NCBI GenBank assembly: GCA_046727895.1
Contig: JBKPDM010000219.1
Location: 1-15,441, forward strand
DNA: 15,441 bases
Direction of reading: 5' to 3'
Source of the DNA: DATAOG01 sp046727895
GTDB taxonomy: Bacteria > Pseudomonadota > Alphaproteobacteria > Geminicoccales > Geminicoccaceae
In this document: in pieces, positions 1 through 7,639 of the stretch
Numbering within the stretch: position 1 is the stretch's first letter
Layout: every line of letters starts with the position of its first letter
Position numbers and translations under genes: made by a program
Notes under the pieces: model-generated
What the model was told of the DNA's origin: nothing
Databases searched by the model: none
What the model saw: the letters and a program-made list of their open reading frames with translations, nothing else

Positions 1-75
1 GAGAGAGAGGGAGGCCGGGCGTCCTGGGTGTCGCCGTCAAGTGGGCTACTCCTGTGGCATCTGTGCACTTCGCAT

Positions 76-101
76 AAAGCCTTTGCGCCGGCAGGCTTTT
101 T
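76..101 (+). terminator. Intrinsic terminator of a gene off the left edge
   Basis: AAAGCC at 76-81 pairs with GGCTTT at 94-99. An inner TGC/GCA pair (84-86 with 91-93) closes a GCCG loop, with a two-base bulge. The downstream arm runs into five consecutive T (97-101). Hairpin plus T-run is the classical Rho-independent form for plus-strand transcription. No gene end can be recognised in bases 1-75, so the gene it serves would end outside the window or in that short stretch. Confidence 0.55.
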
Positions 102-123
102 CGCCGTCGCGGCGATTCGACCG

Positions 124-190
124 CTGATTTTGGGTCAAAAAAGCTGTCGAAAAGCGGCGATTCCAGCGTCTTTGAGCCGCAAGAGTGACG
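124..190 (+). repeat. Diverged direct repeat, copy 1
   Basis: This 67-base segment aligns with 553-619 with 7 mismatches and one single-base gap in each copy (about 87% identity by hand alignment). Weaker similarity extends on both sides, to roughly 109-230 versus 538-653. Both copies lie outside any convincing gene. The segment contains GANTC sequences and A-rich stretches unlike the coding DNA. I do not recognise the family; a short interspersed chromosomal repeat or the remains of a mobile element end are both possible. Confidence 0.7.
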
Positions 191-318
191 TGAAAGTGAC
201 GCAAAAATGCGCCACCTTGTCGCATCGGCGGTTGGACGACCCTTCGGGCACCTTTGGCTCGCTCCGGAAATTTCGAGCGGATTTTCATCAGCCCTCGCGG
301 CGGTCGCACGGAGGAGCA

Positions 319-349
319 TTAACCGGACATTAACGCTTTGATGGTTAAC
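319..349 (+). promoter_or_regulatory. CtrA-like binding motif cluster
   Basis: TTAA at 319-322, seven bases, then TTAAC at 330-334 matches the published CtrA full-site pattern TTAA-N7-TTAAC exactly. A third TTAAC follows at 345-349; on the minus strand it reads TTAACCAT, the other form described for CtrA sites. CtrA is the cell-cycle response regulator of alphaproteobacteria. The controlled gene is unclear: hsdM begins about 430 bases downstream and nothing recognisable starts in between. Such AT-rich motifs can occur by chance, but three within 31 bases of GC-rich DNA is notable. Confidence 0.4.
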
Positions 350-552
350 GATATCTTCGGCGGGTCCATGGGACCGTAGGAATCCGTCACCGCGATCGCC
401 AGGCTGCGAGGGGAGGTGGGCGGGACGAAAGGGGAAAGCCTGCGGAGAGTGCGGGAACCACGTCTGCGGATGATTGGCTCCGAGCCGGTGACGCTCGGCC
501 TTTGGGGCGAAAGTCTGACCCGATCTACCTGGCCCGAGCGGCGATTCAGCTA

Positions 553-619
553 CTGATTTCGGGCCAAAAAGCTGTCGAACAGCGGCGATTTCAGCGTCTT
601 TTCGGCCGCAAGAATGACG
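553..619 (+). repeat. Diverged direct repeat, copy 2
   Basis: Second copy of the repeat at 124-190, in the same orientation and 429 bases further on. Just past the conserved core it carries a near-perfect palindrome, GCGCCA-TC-TGGCGC (627-640). The matching part of copy 1 has only a weak counterpart, ATGCG/CGCAT. This copy ends about 130 bases before the hsdM start codon, so the repeats lie at the left boundary of the restriction-modification operon. Confidence 0.7.
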
Positions 620-670
620 CAGAAAGGCGCCATCTGGCGCATTGGGCATCGGCTGAGTAGATCGGCCTCA

Positions 671-736
671 CGCGCCCCGATCGAGAGTCCTTCCTTCCAT
701 TCGTGGTTGATCCACATCGGGGCGCGGGTCTATAGC
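671..736 (+). promoter_or_regulatory. Candidate hsdMSR promoter with inverted repeat
   Basis: TTGATC (707-712) and TATAGC (731-736), 18 bases apart, form a plausible sigma-70-type promoter with 4 of 6 matches in each hexamer. An 11-base perfect inverted repeat, CGCGCCCCGAT at 671-681 and ATCGGGGCGCG at 716-726, has its right arm inside the promoter spacer, where a bound repressor would block RNA polymerase. A start of transcription near 743 would leave about 40 bases of leader before the TTG start at 784. The promoter is inference; the inverted repeat is seen directly. Confidence 0.4.
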
Positions 737-773
737 GGGCTGGTTTGGAGTCGTCAAATTGCCAGAGTGCATC

Positions 774-786
774 GGAGGTCGGTTTG
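774..786 (+). promoter_or_regulatory. Ribosome binding site deciding the hsdM start
   Basis: GGAGGT at 774-779 lies five bases (counting from the end of GGAGG) before a TTG codon at 784-786, in frame with hsdM. An in-frame TTG at 745 also exists, but it lacks a comparable Shine-Dalgarno sequence and would begin almost at the predicted transcription start. Translation from 784 gives an N-terminus beginning MPANVTDLEKRLWDAADELR, the form usual for this HsdM subfamily. Confidence 0.65.
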
Positions 787-2346
787 CCGGCGAACGTCAC
801 GGATCTGGAAAAGCGCCTGTGGGACGCCGCGGACGAGCTGCGCGCCAACTCCAAGCTCAAGGCCTCGGAATATGGCGAGCCGGTCCTCGGCCTGATCTTC
901 CTGCGCCACGCAGACGCCCGCTTCACCGAGGCCGAGAAGCGGCTCCAAGGCAGCCGCAGCGGGCGGCGCCAGCAGGTCTCGAAATACGACTACCAGGCCG
1001 AGGGCGTGGTCTACGTGCCCGAGGAGGCGCGCTTCTCGCACCTCCTGCGCCTGCCCGAGGGCGAGGACCTGGGCCGTGCGATCAATGACGCGATGCGCCT
1101 GATCGAGGAGGCGAACGAGGACCTGAAGGGCGTCCTGCCGCGTACCTATGCCCGCCTCGAGACCAAGACCCTGGTCGAGCTCCTGAAGCTCATGGCCTCG
1201 ATCCCGACCGACATCGAGGGCGACGCGTTCGGCAAGATCTACGAGTACTTCCTCGGCAAGTTCGCCATGGCCGAGGGCCAGAAGGGCGGCGAGTTCTTCA
1301 CGCCCACCTCACTGGTCAGGCTGATCGTCGAGATCATCGAGCCCTGGCACGGCCGGATCTACGACCCGGCCTGCGGTTCGGGCGGCATGTTCGTGCAGTC
1401 CGCCCGCTTCGTCGAGGAGCACAAGAAGGACCCCGGCCGCGAGATCAGCATCTACGGCCAGGAGCGGGCCGAGAGCACGGTGCGGCTCTGCAACATGAAC
1501 CTCGCGGTGCACGGGCTCGCGGGCGACATCCGCGAGGCCAACAGCTACTATGAGGACCTGCACACAGCGCCGGGCCGCTTCGACTACGTGATGGCCAATC
1601 CGCCCTTCAACGTGAACCGGGTCGACAAGGAGCGCCTCAAGGACGACCGTGCGCGCTTTCCCTTCGGCATGCCCACCGTGGACAACGCCAACTACCTCTG
1701 GATCCAGCTCTTCTACTCTTCGCTGAACGACAGCGGGCGCGCGGGCTTCGTCATGGCCAACTCGGCGGGCGACGCGCGCGGCTCCGAGCTCGAGATCCGA
1801 AAGCAGCTCCTCGCGTCCGGCGCGGTCGACGTGATCGTCGCGATCGGTTCCAACTTCTTTTACACCGTGACCCTACCCTGCACGCTCTGGTTCCTCGACC
1901 GCGAGAAGACCGAGACCGTGCGCGCCGATCAGGTGCTGTTCCTCGACGCCCGGCACATCTACCGCCAGCTCGACCGGGCGCACCGCGATTTTCTGCCCGA
2001 GCAGATCGAGTTTCTCGCCAACATTGTGCGCCTCTATCGGGACGAGGAACCGGAGAGCGCCAAGGGCAGCGACGCCCTGATGGCCGAGCATTTCCCGGAT
2101 GGCGCCTATCGCGACGTGCTGGGCCTCTGCAAGCGCGTCACGCTGGACGACATCGAGGCGCAGGGCTGGAGCCTGAATCCTGGCCGCTATGTCGGCGTGG
2201 CCGCCCGTCTGCCGGACGAATTCGTGTTTGCCGACCGACTGGAGGAGCTGAACGAAAAGTTGGAGCAGCTCAACCTAGAGGCGCGAGAACTCGAGGAGCA
2301 AATTGCTCTAAATGTGGCGTCCATGTTGGATGAGAAGGCCGCATGA
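784..2346 (+). CDS. hsdM: Type I restriction-modification DNA methyltransferase subunit HsdM
   Basis: HsdM is the adenine-N6 methyltransferase subunit of a type I restriction-modification complex (M2S1 for methylation, R2M2S1 for restriction), using S-adenosylmethionine. Translation from TTG 784 gives 520 aa, normal for the family. An N-terminal helical domain (residues 1-130, with ADELRANSKLK) precedes the catalytic N6-methyltransferase domain. The S-adenosylmethionine motif I, DPACGSGG, is at about 194-201 and the catalytic motif IV, NPPF, at about 272-275. The C-terminal ~40 residues (EELNEKLEQLNLEARELEEQ) form a predicted coiled coil, typical of the contact with HsdS. The stop codon overlaps the hsdS start (ATGA), so the two are translationally coupled. 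All key motifs are intact, so the enzyme is probably active. Identification is near certain; only the start (784 rather than 745) is open. Confidence 0.96.
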   Translation: MPANVTDLEKRLWDAADELRANSKLKASEYGEPVLGLIFLRHADARFTEAEKRLQGSRSGRRQQVSKYDYQAEGVVYVPEEARFSHLLRLPEGEDLGRAINDAMRLIEEANEDLKGVLPRTYARLETKTLVELLKLMASIPTDIEGDAFGKIYEYFLGKFAMAEGQKGGEFFTPTSLVRLIVEIIEPWHGRIYDPACGSGGMFVQSARFVEEHKKDPGREISIYGQERAESTVRLCNMNLAVHGLAGDIREANSYYEDLHTAPGRFDYVMANPPFNVNRVDKERLKDDRARFPFGMPTVDNANYLWIQLFYSSLNDSGRAGFVMANSAGDARGSELEIRKQLLASGAVDVIVAIGSNFFYTVTLPCTLWFLDREKTETVRADQVLFLDARHIYRQLDRAHRDFLPEQIEFLANIVRLYRDEEPESAKGSDALMAEHFPDGAYRDVLGLCKRVTLDDIEAQGWSLNPGRYVGVAARLPDEFVFADRLEELNEKLEQLNLEARELEEQIALNVASMLDEKAA

Positions 2347-3632
2347 ATACGTCGTCGCACGAACTCTCGATAGCCCAACTTGAGGACCAAGGGGCAATTC
2401 TGGAGATACAGGACGGCAATCACGGCGAAAGCCACCCAAAATCCTCAGAATACATTCCTGCTGGCATTCCGTTTGTCATGGCAAGCGATTTGAGGGAGGG
2501 ATTCCTTGACCTTGAGACCTGCAAATTTCTCCCGAAGCAAAGGACAGACAGGCTTAGAATTGGTTTTGCTCGAACGGGCGACGTGCTTCTGAGCCACAAA
2601 GGCAGCGTTGGTCGCGTGGCCATTGTTCCTGAATTTAAACCTTACGTGATGCTGACGCCCCAGGTGACGTATTACCGAGTTGATGAGAGCAAACTTTCGT
2701 CTCATTACCTTGCCTATGCGTTCCGGGCACGAGAATTCCAGTCGCAGTTACAAACGATTTCAGCACAATCTACACGTCCTTATGTAAGTATCAGTACGCA
2801 ACGGCACGCGAAGGTCCCAATCGTACCGCTTTGGCTCCAGCATAAAATCGCTTCAATTCTGTCGGCCTATGACGACCTGATCGAGAACAACACGCGGCGG
2901 ATCGCGATCCTGGAGGAGATGGCGCAGGCGCTGTACCAGGAGTGGTACGTCCACTTCCGCTTCCCCGGCCACGAGCACGTGCCGCTCGCCCCTTCCCGCC
3001 TCGGCCCGATTCCCGAAGGGTGGGAGGTGTTGCCGTTTGGTCAGATCGCGCGGGTTCAGGGGAGGAGTTTCGACCCGGGTCAGTCGCCGTTGGAGATGTT
3101 CGCTCATTTCAGCTTCCCTGCATTCGATGCGGACCAGATGCCAGCGCTGGAGCAGGGCTCTGAGATTCTGAGCAATAAGCTTTACTTCGAGGTCCCTTGC
3201 GTCCTTCTCGCGAAGCTTAATCCGCGTATTTCAAGGATCTGGCCGGTCGTTGTTGCGCCGGATGCAAAGCCCATTTGCTCGACTGAATTCCTACCGTTGA
3301 TGGCAGGTGACCCTTTCTCCCCGGCGTTGCTGGCTACCTTTTGCAGGACACCAGAGTTCGGCGGCGGGTTAAGGAGCATGGCGCTCGGCACGTCGACCTC
3401 GCACCAGCGCGTCAAGCCGCGAGATCTTGAAGCCGTGCCGGTCGTGGTCGCCTCCGAAGAACTACTTGCCCGCGCGGATCAACTGATTACCCCCGCTTGT
3501 GTTCTCGCAGAGAACCTACGGCGCCGGAATCAGAACCTCCGCAGCACGCGCGACTTGTTGCTGCCAAAGCTGATCTCGGGCGAGATCGATGTCTCGACCC
3601 TGGAGGCGCCGATCGCGGAGGCGGCCGACTGA
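2343..3632 (+). CDS. hsdS: Type I restriction-modification specificity subunit HsdS
   Basis: HsdS recognises the bipartite DNA target and tethers HsdM and HsdR. The 429-aa protein has the usual layout: target recognition domain 1 at about 1-160, central conserved helix at about 165-210 (QHKIASILSAYDDLIENNTR, then an LEEMAQALYQEWYVHFRFP block), target recognition domain 2 at about 220-380, and a distal conserved helix at about 390-417 ending LLLPKLISGEIDV. The start ATG overlaps the hsdM stop by four bases and the stop overlaps the hsdR start by one base. DNA for the first recognition domain (about 2343-2860) is near 50% G+C by counting sample lines, against about 67% in the central helix segment that follows, suggesting this domain was swapped in from elsewhere. 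The target sequence cannot be predicted from the window. Confidence 0.96.
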   Translation: MNTSSHELSIAQLEDQGAILEIQDGNHGESHPKSSEYIPAGIPFVMASDLREGFLDLETCKFLPKQRTDRLRIGFARTGDVLLSHKGSVGRVAIVPEFKPYVMLTPQVTYYRVDESKLSSHYLAYAFRAREFQSQLQTISAQSTRPYVSISTQRHAKVPIVPLWLQHKIASILSAYDDLIENNTRRIAILEEMAQALYQEWYVHFRFPGHEHVPLAPSRLGPIPEGWEVLPFGQIARVQGRSFDPGQSPLEMFAHFSFPAFDADQMPALEQGSEILSNKLYFEVPCVLLAKLNPRISRIWPVVVAPDAKPICSTEFLPLMAGDPFSPALLATFCRTPEFGGGLRSMALGTSTSHQRVKPRDLEAVPVVVASEELLARADQLITPACVLAENLRRRNQNLRSTRDLLLPKLISGEIDVSTLEAPIAEAAD

Positions 3633-6600
3633 TGAGCGCTGCGCTCGGCGCGTACAGCCTCGGCTTTTCCGAGGACGCGTTGGTCGAGCAGCCGGCGATC
3701 GAGCTTTTCCGGCAGCTCGGGTGGGACGTGGCCGACCCGTTCGACCCGGTCTGGGGTCCGCGCGGCTCGCTTCAACGCGAGAGCGACCAAGAGGTCGTGC
3801 TGCACGCGCGTCTCCGTCCGGCGCTGGAGCGGCTCAACCCCGGCCTGCCGACCGATGCACTGGACGCCGCGACCGAGGAGCTGACTCGGGACCGGTCGAC
3901 GCTTTCCGATGTCGCCGCCAACCAGGACGTCTACCGGCTGATCAAGGACGGGGTGAAGGTCAAGACGCGGGACGAGCGCGGCCGCGAGGAGGATGTGACC
4001 GTCCGCGTGATCGAATGGCGCGAGCCGGAGAATAACGACTTCTTCCTCGCCTCGCAGGTCTGGGTGCACGGCGAGATGTACCGGCGGCGGTGCGATCTCG
4101 TGGGTTTCGTCAACGGCCTGCCGCTGATGCTGGTCGAGCTTAAGGCGTCGCACACGCGCCTACAGGACGCCTACGACAAGAACCTTCGCGACTACCGGGA
4201 CACGATCCCCAACCTGTTCTGGTACAACGGCGTCGTCATCCTCTCGAACGGGCGCGAGAGCCGGATCGGCTCGACGACGGCGACCTACGAGCACTTCGCC
4301 GAATGGAAGCGGGTCGACGATGAGAGGGAGATCCCGACCATCTCGCTCTCGACCATGCTGCGGGGCACCTGCCTTAAGGCGCGGCTGCTCGACATCGTCG
4401 AGAACTTTACGGTGTTCGAGGAGGGCAAGGGCGGGCTGATCAAGAAGGTCGGCAAGAACCATCAGGTGCTCGGCGTCAACCGATCGATCGAGGCGGTCCG
4501 CCAGATCCGGGCGAATCAGGGCCGGCTCGGCGTATTCTGGCATACCCAGGGCTCGGGCAAGAGTCTGTCAATGCTGTTCTTCGCACAGAAGGTGCTGCGC
4601 ACACTGCCCGGCAACTGGACCTTCGTGATCGTCACGGACCGGGACGAGCTGGACGATCAGATCTACAAGACCTTCGCGGCCTGTGGCGCTGTGACCGAGA
4701 AGCATGCCCAGGCGACCAGCGGCGCGCATCTGCGGCAGCTCTTGACCGAGGATCACCGCTACGTCTTCACCCTGATCCAGAAGTTCGGCACGGCCAAGGG
4801 CGCGAGCTACCCCGAGCTGTCGAAGCGCTCGGACATCATCGTGATGACCGACGAGGCGCACCGCAGCCAGTACGACACGCTGGCGATGAACATGCGCAAT
4901 GCATTGCCGAACGCCGCCTTCATCGGCTTCACCGGCACGCCGCTGATGGCGGGCGAGGAGAAGACGCGCGAGGTGTTCGGCGATTACGTCAGCATCTACA
5001 ACTTCACCCAGAGCATCGAGGATGGGGCGACGGTCCCGCTCTACTACGAGAACCGGATTCCGGAGCTGCAGCTGACCAACGAGAACCTGAACGAGGACAT
5101 GGAGCGGCTGCTCGAGGAGGCGGAGCTCGACGAGGCGCAGGAGGAGAAGCTCGAACGGGAGTTCAGCCGCGAGTACCACCTGATCACTCGTGAGGAGCGG
5201 CTGGAGAAGGTCGCCTCGGACCTCGTGCTGCACTTCCTCGGCCGCGGCTATCGCGGCAAGGCGATGGTGATCTGCATCGACAAGGCGACCGCGGTGCGGA
5301 TGTGCGACAAGGTGCAGAAGCACTGGGCGGCGCACCGGGCGAAGCTCGAGGCGAGTCTCGCGAGGGCGAGCGGGGCGGAGCGGCAGGAGATCCAGCGCAC
5401 GCTCGAGGAGATGGCCGAGACCGACATGGCGGTCGTGGTCTCGCAGTCGCAGAACGAGATCGCGGATCTTCGGGCCAAGGGGCTCGACATTCGCCCGCAC
5501 CGGCGGCGCATGCAGAAGGAGGATCTGGAGACCAAATTCAAGGACGAGGACGACCCGCTTCGGATCGTGTTCCTCTGCGCCATGTGGATCACGGGCTTCG
5601 ACGTGCCGGCCTGCTCGACGATCTACCTCGACAAGCCGATGCGCAATCACACGCTGATGCAGACCATCGCGCGGGCGAACCGGGTCGCGCGGGACAAGAA
5701 CAACGGCCTGATCGTCGACTACGCGGGCGTGTTGCGCAGTCTGCAACGAGCGCTCGCGATCTACGGCAAGCCGTCGCCCGGCACGCCAGGCGAGGTCGAC
5801 ATGCCGATCCTGGACAAGGATGTGCTGGTCGAGCATCTGCGCGCGGCGATCGGTGAGGCGCTCGCCTTCTGCAAGGCGCACGACGTCGATCCGGAGGCGA
5901 TCCTCGCGGCCGGGGGCCTCGATCGGGTGGCGCTGATCGGCGAAGCGGTCGAGCGGATCGTCACTAACGACGAGGAGAAGCGGCGCTTCATCGCGCTGGC
6001 GAGCAAGGTCGCGAAGATTTTCCAGGCGATCAAGCCGGACCAGCGCGCCGTCGAGCTGGCGCCGGTCTGCGTGGTGCTCGCCTACATCGCGAAGGAGATC
6101 CGCTCGCTCATGCCGGCCGCCGACATCAGCGAGGTCATGCGGGCGATCGAGCAGCTCCTGGACGAGTCGGTCGCGACCGAGGGCTACGTGATCCATGCCC
6201 AGGGAGCGCGGGACAAGGATCACCGGATCGATCTCAGCCGGATCGATTTCGAGGCCCTGCGCGCGCGCTTCGAGCAGGGGCGCAAGCGGACCGAGGCCGA
6301 GCGGCTCCGCAGCCTGATCGAGGCGAAGCTGAAGCCCATGGTCGAGCGCAACCGCGCGCGCATGGATTTCCTCGAGAAGTTCCAGAAGATGATCGAGGCC
6401 TACAACGCCGGCAGCCAGAACATCGAGCAGTTCTTCGAGGAGCTTCTGAAGTTCGCGCAGAGCCTCACCGAAGAAGAGCAGCGCGGTATCGCCGAGGGGC
6501 TGACCGAGGAGGAGCTGGCGCTATTCGATCTGCTGACCAAGCCCGAGCCCAAGCTCACGAAGAAAGAGGAGGCCGAGGTCAAGAGGGTGGTGCGCGAGCT

Positions 6601-6811
6601 GCTCGAGGTGCTGAAGGCCGAGAAGCTGGTGCTCGACTGGCGCAAGCACCAGCGCTCCAAGGCGGTCGTGCGCGCCTTCATCGAGCAGGAGCTCGACAAG
6701 CTGCCTCCCGCCTATGGCGACGACCTCTGGCGGCAGAAGTGCGAGCTCACCTTCCAGCACATCTTTGACGCCTATCCCGGCGAAGGCCGCAGCCTCTACG
6801 CTGCGGCCTGA
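3632..6811 (+). CDS. hsdR: Type I restriction endonuclease subunit HsdR
   Basis: HsdR supplies the ATP-driven DNA translocase and the nuclease of the type I complex. I start it at ATG 3632, overlapping the hsdS stop (TGATG), giving 1059 aa; an earlier in-frame codon at 3497 lies inside hsdS in another frame and is unlikely. The N-terminal PD-(D/E)xK nuclease is visible as D155, E169 and K171 (in LMLVELKA). The SF2 helicase motor follows: Walker A GSGKS with K310, DEAH 407-410, TGTP 434-437, TGFDVP 654-659 and motif VI QTIARANR 677-684. A highly charged helical stretch is at about 495-515. The C-terminal ~140 residues form a helical region like the HsdR C-terminal (DUF3387-type) domain, ending in WRQKCELTFQHIFDAYPG. 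The frame is intact with all catalytic residues, so the M-S-R operon looks complete and functional. Confidence 0.96.
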   Translation: MSAALGAYSLGFSEDALVEQPAIELFRQLGWDVADPFDPVWGPRGSLQRESDQEVVLHARLRPALERLNPGLPTDALDAATEELTRDRSTLSDVAANQDVYRLIKDGVKVKTRDERGREEDVTVRVIEWREPENNDFFLASQVWVHGEMYRRRCDLVGFVNGLPLMLVELKASHTRLQDAYDKNLRDYRDTIPNLFWYNGVVILSNGRESRIGSTTATYEHFAEWKRVDDEREIPTISLSTMLRGTCLKARLLDIVENFTVFEEGKGGLIKKVGKNHQVLGVNRSIEAVRQIRANQGRLGVFWHTQGSGKSLSMLFFAQKVLRTLPGNWTFVIVTDRDELDDQIYKTFAACGAVTEKHAQATSGAHLRQLLTEDHRYVFTLIQKFGTAKGASYPELSKRSDIIVMTDEAHRSQYDTLAMNMRNALPNAAFIGFTGTPLMAGEEKTREVFGDYVSIYNFTQSIEDGATVPLYYENRIPELQLTNENLNEDMERLLEEAELDEAQEEKLEREFSREYHLITREERLEKVASDLVLHFLGRGYRGKAMVICIDKATAVRMCDKVQKHWAAHRAKLEASLARASGAERQEIQRTLEEMAETDMAVVVSQSQNEIADLRAKGLDIRPHRRRMQKEDLETKFKDEDDPLRIVFLCAMWITGFDVPACSTIYLDKPMRNHTLMQTIARANRVARDKNNGLIVDYAGVLRSLQRALAIYGKPSPGTPGEVDMPILDKDVLVEHLRAAIGEALAFCKAHDVDPEAILAAGGLDRVALIGEAVERIVTNDEEKRRFIALASKVAKIFQAIKPDQRAVELAPVCVVLAYIAKEIRSLMPAADISEVMRAIEQLLDESVATEGYVIHAQGARDKDHRIDLSRIDFEALRARFEQGRKRTEAERLRSLIEAKLKPMVERNRARMDFLEKFQKMIEAYNAGSQNIEQFFEELLKFAQSLTEEEQRGIAEGLTEEELALFDLLTKPEPKLTKKEEAEVKRVVRELLEVLKAEKLVLDWRKHQRSKAVVRAFIEQELDKLPPAYGDDLWRQKCELTFQHIFDAYPGEGRSLYAAA
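6784..6809 (+). terminator. Hairpin across the hsdR stop codon
   Basis: AGGCCGCAGC at 6784-6793 pairs perfectly with GCTGCGGCCT at 6800-6809, a 10-bp GC-rich stem with a 6-base loop. Its right arm runs into the hsdR TGA (6809-6811). No T-run follows, so it is a weak intrinsic terminator at best. It may act as a 3' end stabiliser or mark an alternative form of termination. Confidence 0.4.
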
Positions 6812-7061
6812 TCCGCAGCTTGCGATCGCGCTCTGCGCTGAGTGGCGGCCAACCATCAAGTCGCCGAGCGAAAAGCTGCCCTCGAATTGAATATTCCCGA
6901 ACTTCCCGGTCGGATCACCAGCCGGGAGTTGTCTCAGTTTGGATTTTCCACCCTCAGCTTTCGTGTCGCCACGGCCTTTCGGGCAGCCGCCCTCTGCTTG
7001 CGGGTGAGGGCCGCCCTGGCCCCGGCATCCTTCTTCCTGGCCTGGTGGCTCGGCTTTCAGC

Positions 7062-7384
7062 GTCGCCGAGGCGCCGCGCGACGCGCAGGCCGCGCTTGGC
7101 CTCGGGCTGATGCGCGATGGCAACGGCCCGCGCGCACTCGAGACGCTGGTCCGCTATCGCGGCTCGGTGCTCGTCGAGCTGTTCCGCGCGCTCGCCTCGC
7201 CGCGCTCAAGCTGCGCCAGGCAGGAACCCACGCTCTGGCCGACGCCGGCCGGTCTGCCCGTCGCCGCCGCTCCCGGCAAACCCTCGCTGCCGCCCTGGCA
7301 ATGTCACGGGCAAACCGTCGCGACAACCAAACGAACCCGAGAAAGCGCGCCAAAACAAGGCCTTGGCTTGCCGGCGTAGCTTGA
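7062..7384 (+). pseudogene. Frameshifted remnant of a hypothetical protein gene
   Basis: Protein-like sequence continues through at least two and perhaps three reading frames. From 7062 one frame reads VAEAPRDAQAALGLGL, then MRDGNGPRALETLVRYRGS and VLVELFRALA. Near 7185 the sense moves to another frame (RLAALKLRQAGTHALADAG), which runs to a stop at 7382-7384. A third frame carries PNEPEKARQNKALA at about 7340-7380. The helical, Leu-rich 'PRALETLVRYRG' text and the NEPE-type tail resemble hypothetical proteins I associate with alphaproteobacterial plasmid or transposon neighbourhoods; this is memory of the style, not a search result. No start codon with a ribosome binding site is visible. Confidence 0.35.
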
Positions 7385-7639
7385 TCGGCGTCATCGAGCG
7401 CCGTCGAGCGTCCGGTCAGATTGAAGACGGCGGCGGGCAGGGGGCAATGGCTTGGATCTGTCTTGGAGGGAGGAGCGGCTTTCAGGAGTTCTGGAAACTG
7501 CGGCTGGTGGCGGGGAGCGCAGGGTTCTGTTCCGATGAACCCGCGGGCGCGGACGTGACCGCCGCCTGCCTGGCTCGTCCCTCGGGCGAACAGCCATGTT
7601 CCGGGTCTGCGGGTGCTGGCTTTTGCCAGCGCGGGGAAA

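Larger units (their letters stand above)
1..783. other. Non-coding left region upstream of hsdM
   Basis: No convincing gene is seen in these 783 bases. The open frames on both strands are short, overlap each other, and lack a good ribosome binding site or a recognisable product. The stretch holds a terminator near the left edge, two copies of a diverged direct repeat, a cluster of TTAA motifs resembling CtrA sites, and the likely hsdM promoter. A 12-codon frame beginning with ATG at 341 (MVNDIFGGSMGP) lies directly after the TTAA cluster, but a TAG ends it; it could be a leader peptide, a decayed gene start or chance. The G+C content looks somewhat lower and less codon-structured here than in the hsd genes. 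Confidence 0.6.

Noticed and set aside
1..12. GA-dinucleotide run at the left edge
   Set aside because: Four or five units only, at the window edge; no function can be supported.
341..379. Mini-frame MVNDIFGGSMGP after the CtrA-like site
   Set aside because: Only 12 codons and no Shine-Dalgarno at proper distance. It might be a decayed gene start, but there is not enough sequence to support a gene.
3497..3631. Upstream in-frame start for HsdR
   Set aside because: The 45 extra residues lie within hsdS in another frame and look random. ATG 3632, overlapping the hsdS stop, fits the coupled operon.
4568..6223. Long open frame on the minus strand inside hsdR (about 550 codons)
   Set aside because: It is antisense to a clear hsdR with intact motifs. 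Its product is extremely rich in Arg, Leu, Asp and Val with no recognisable domain, the usual by-product of high G+C in third codon positions.
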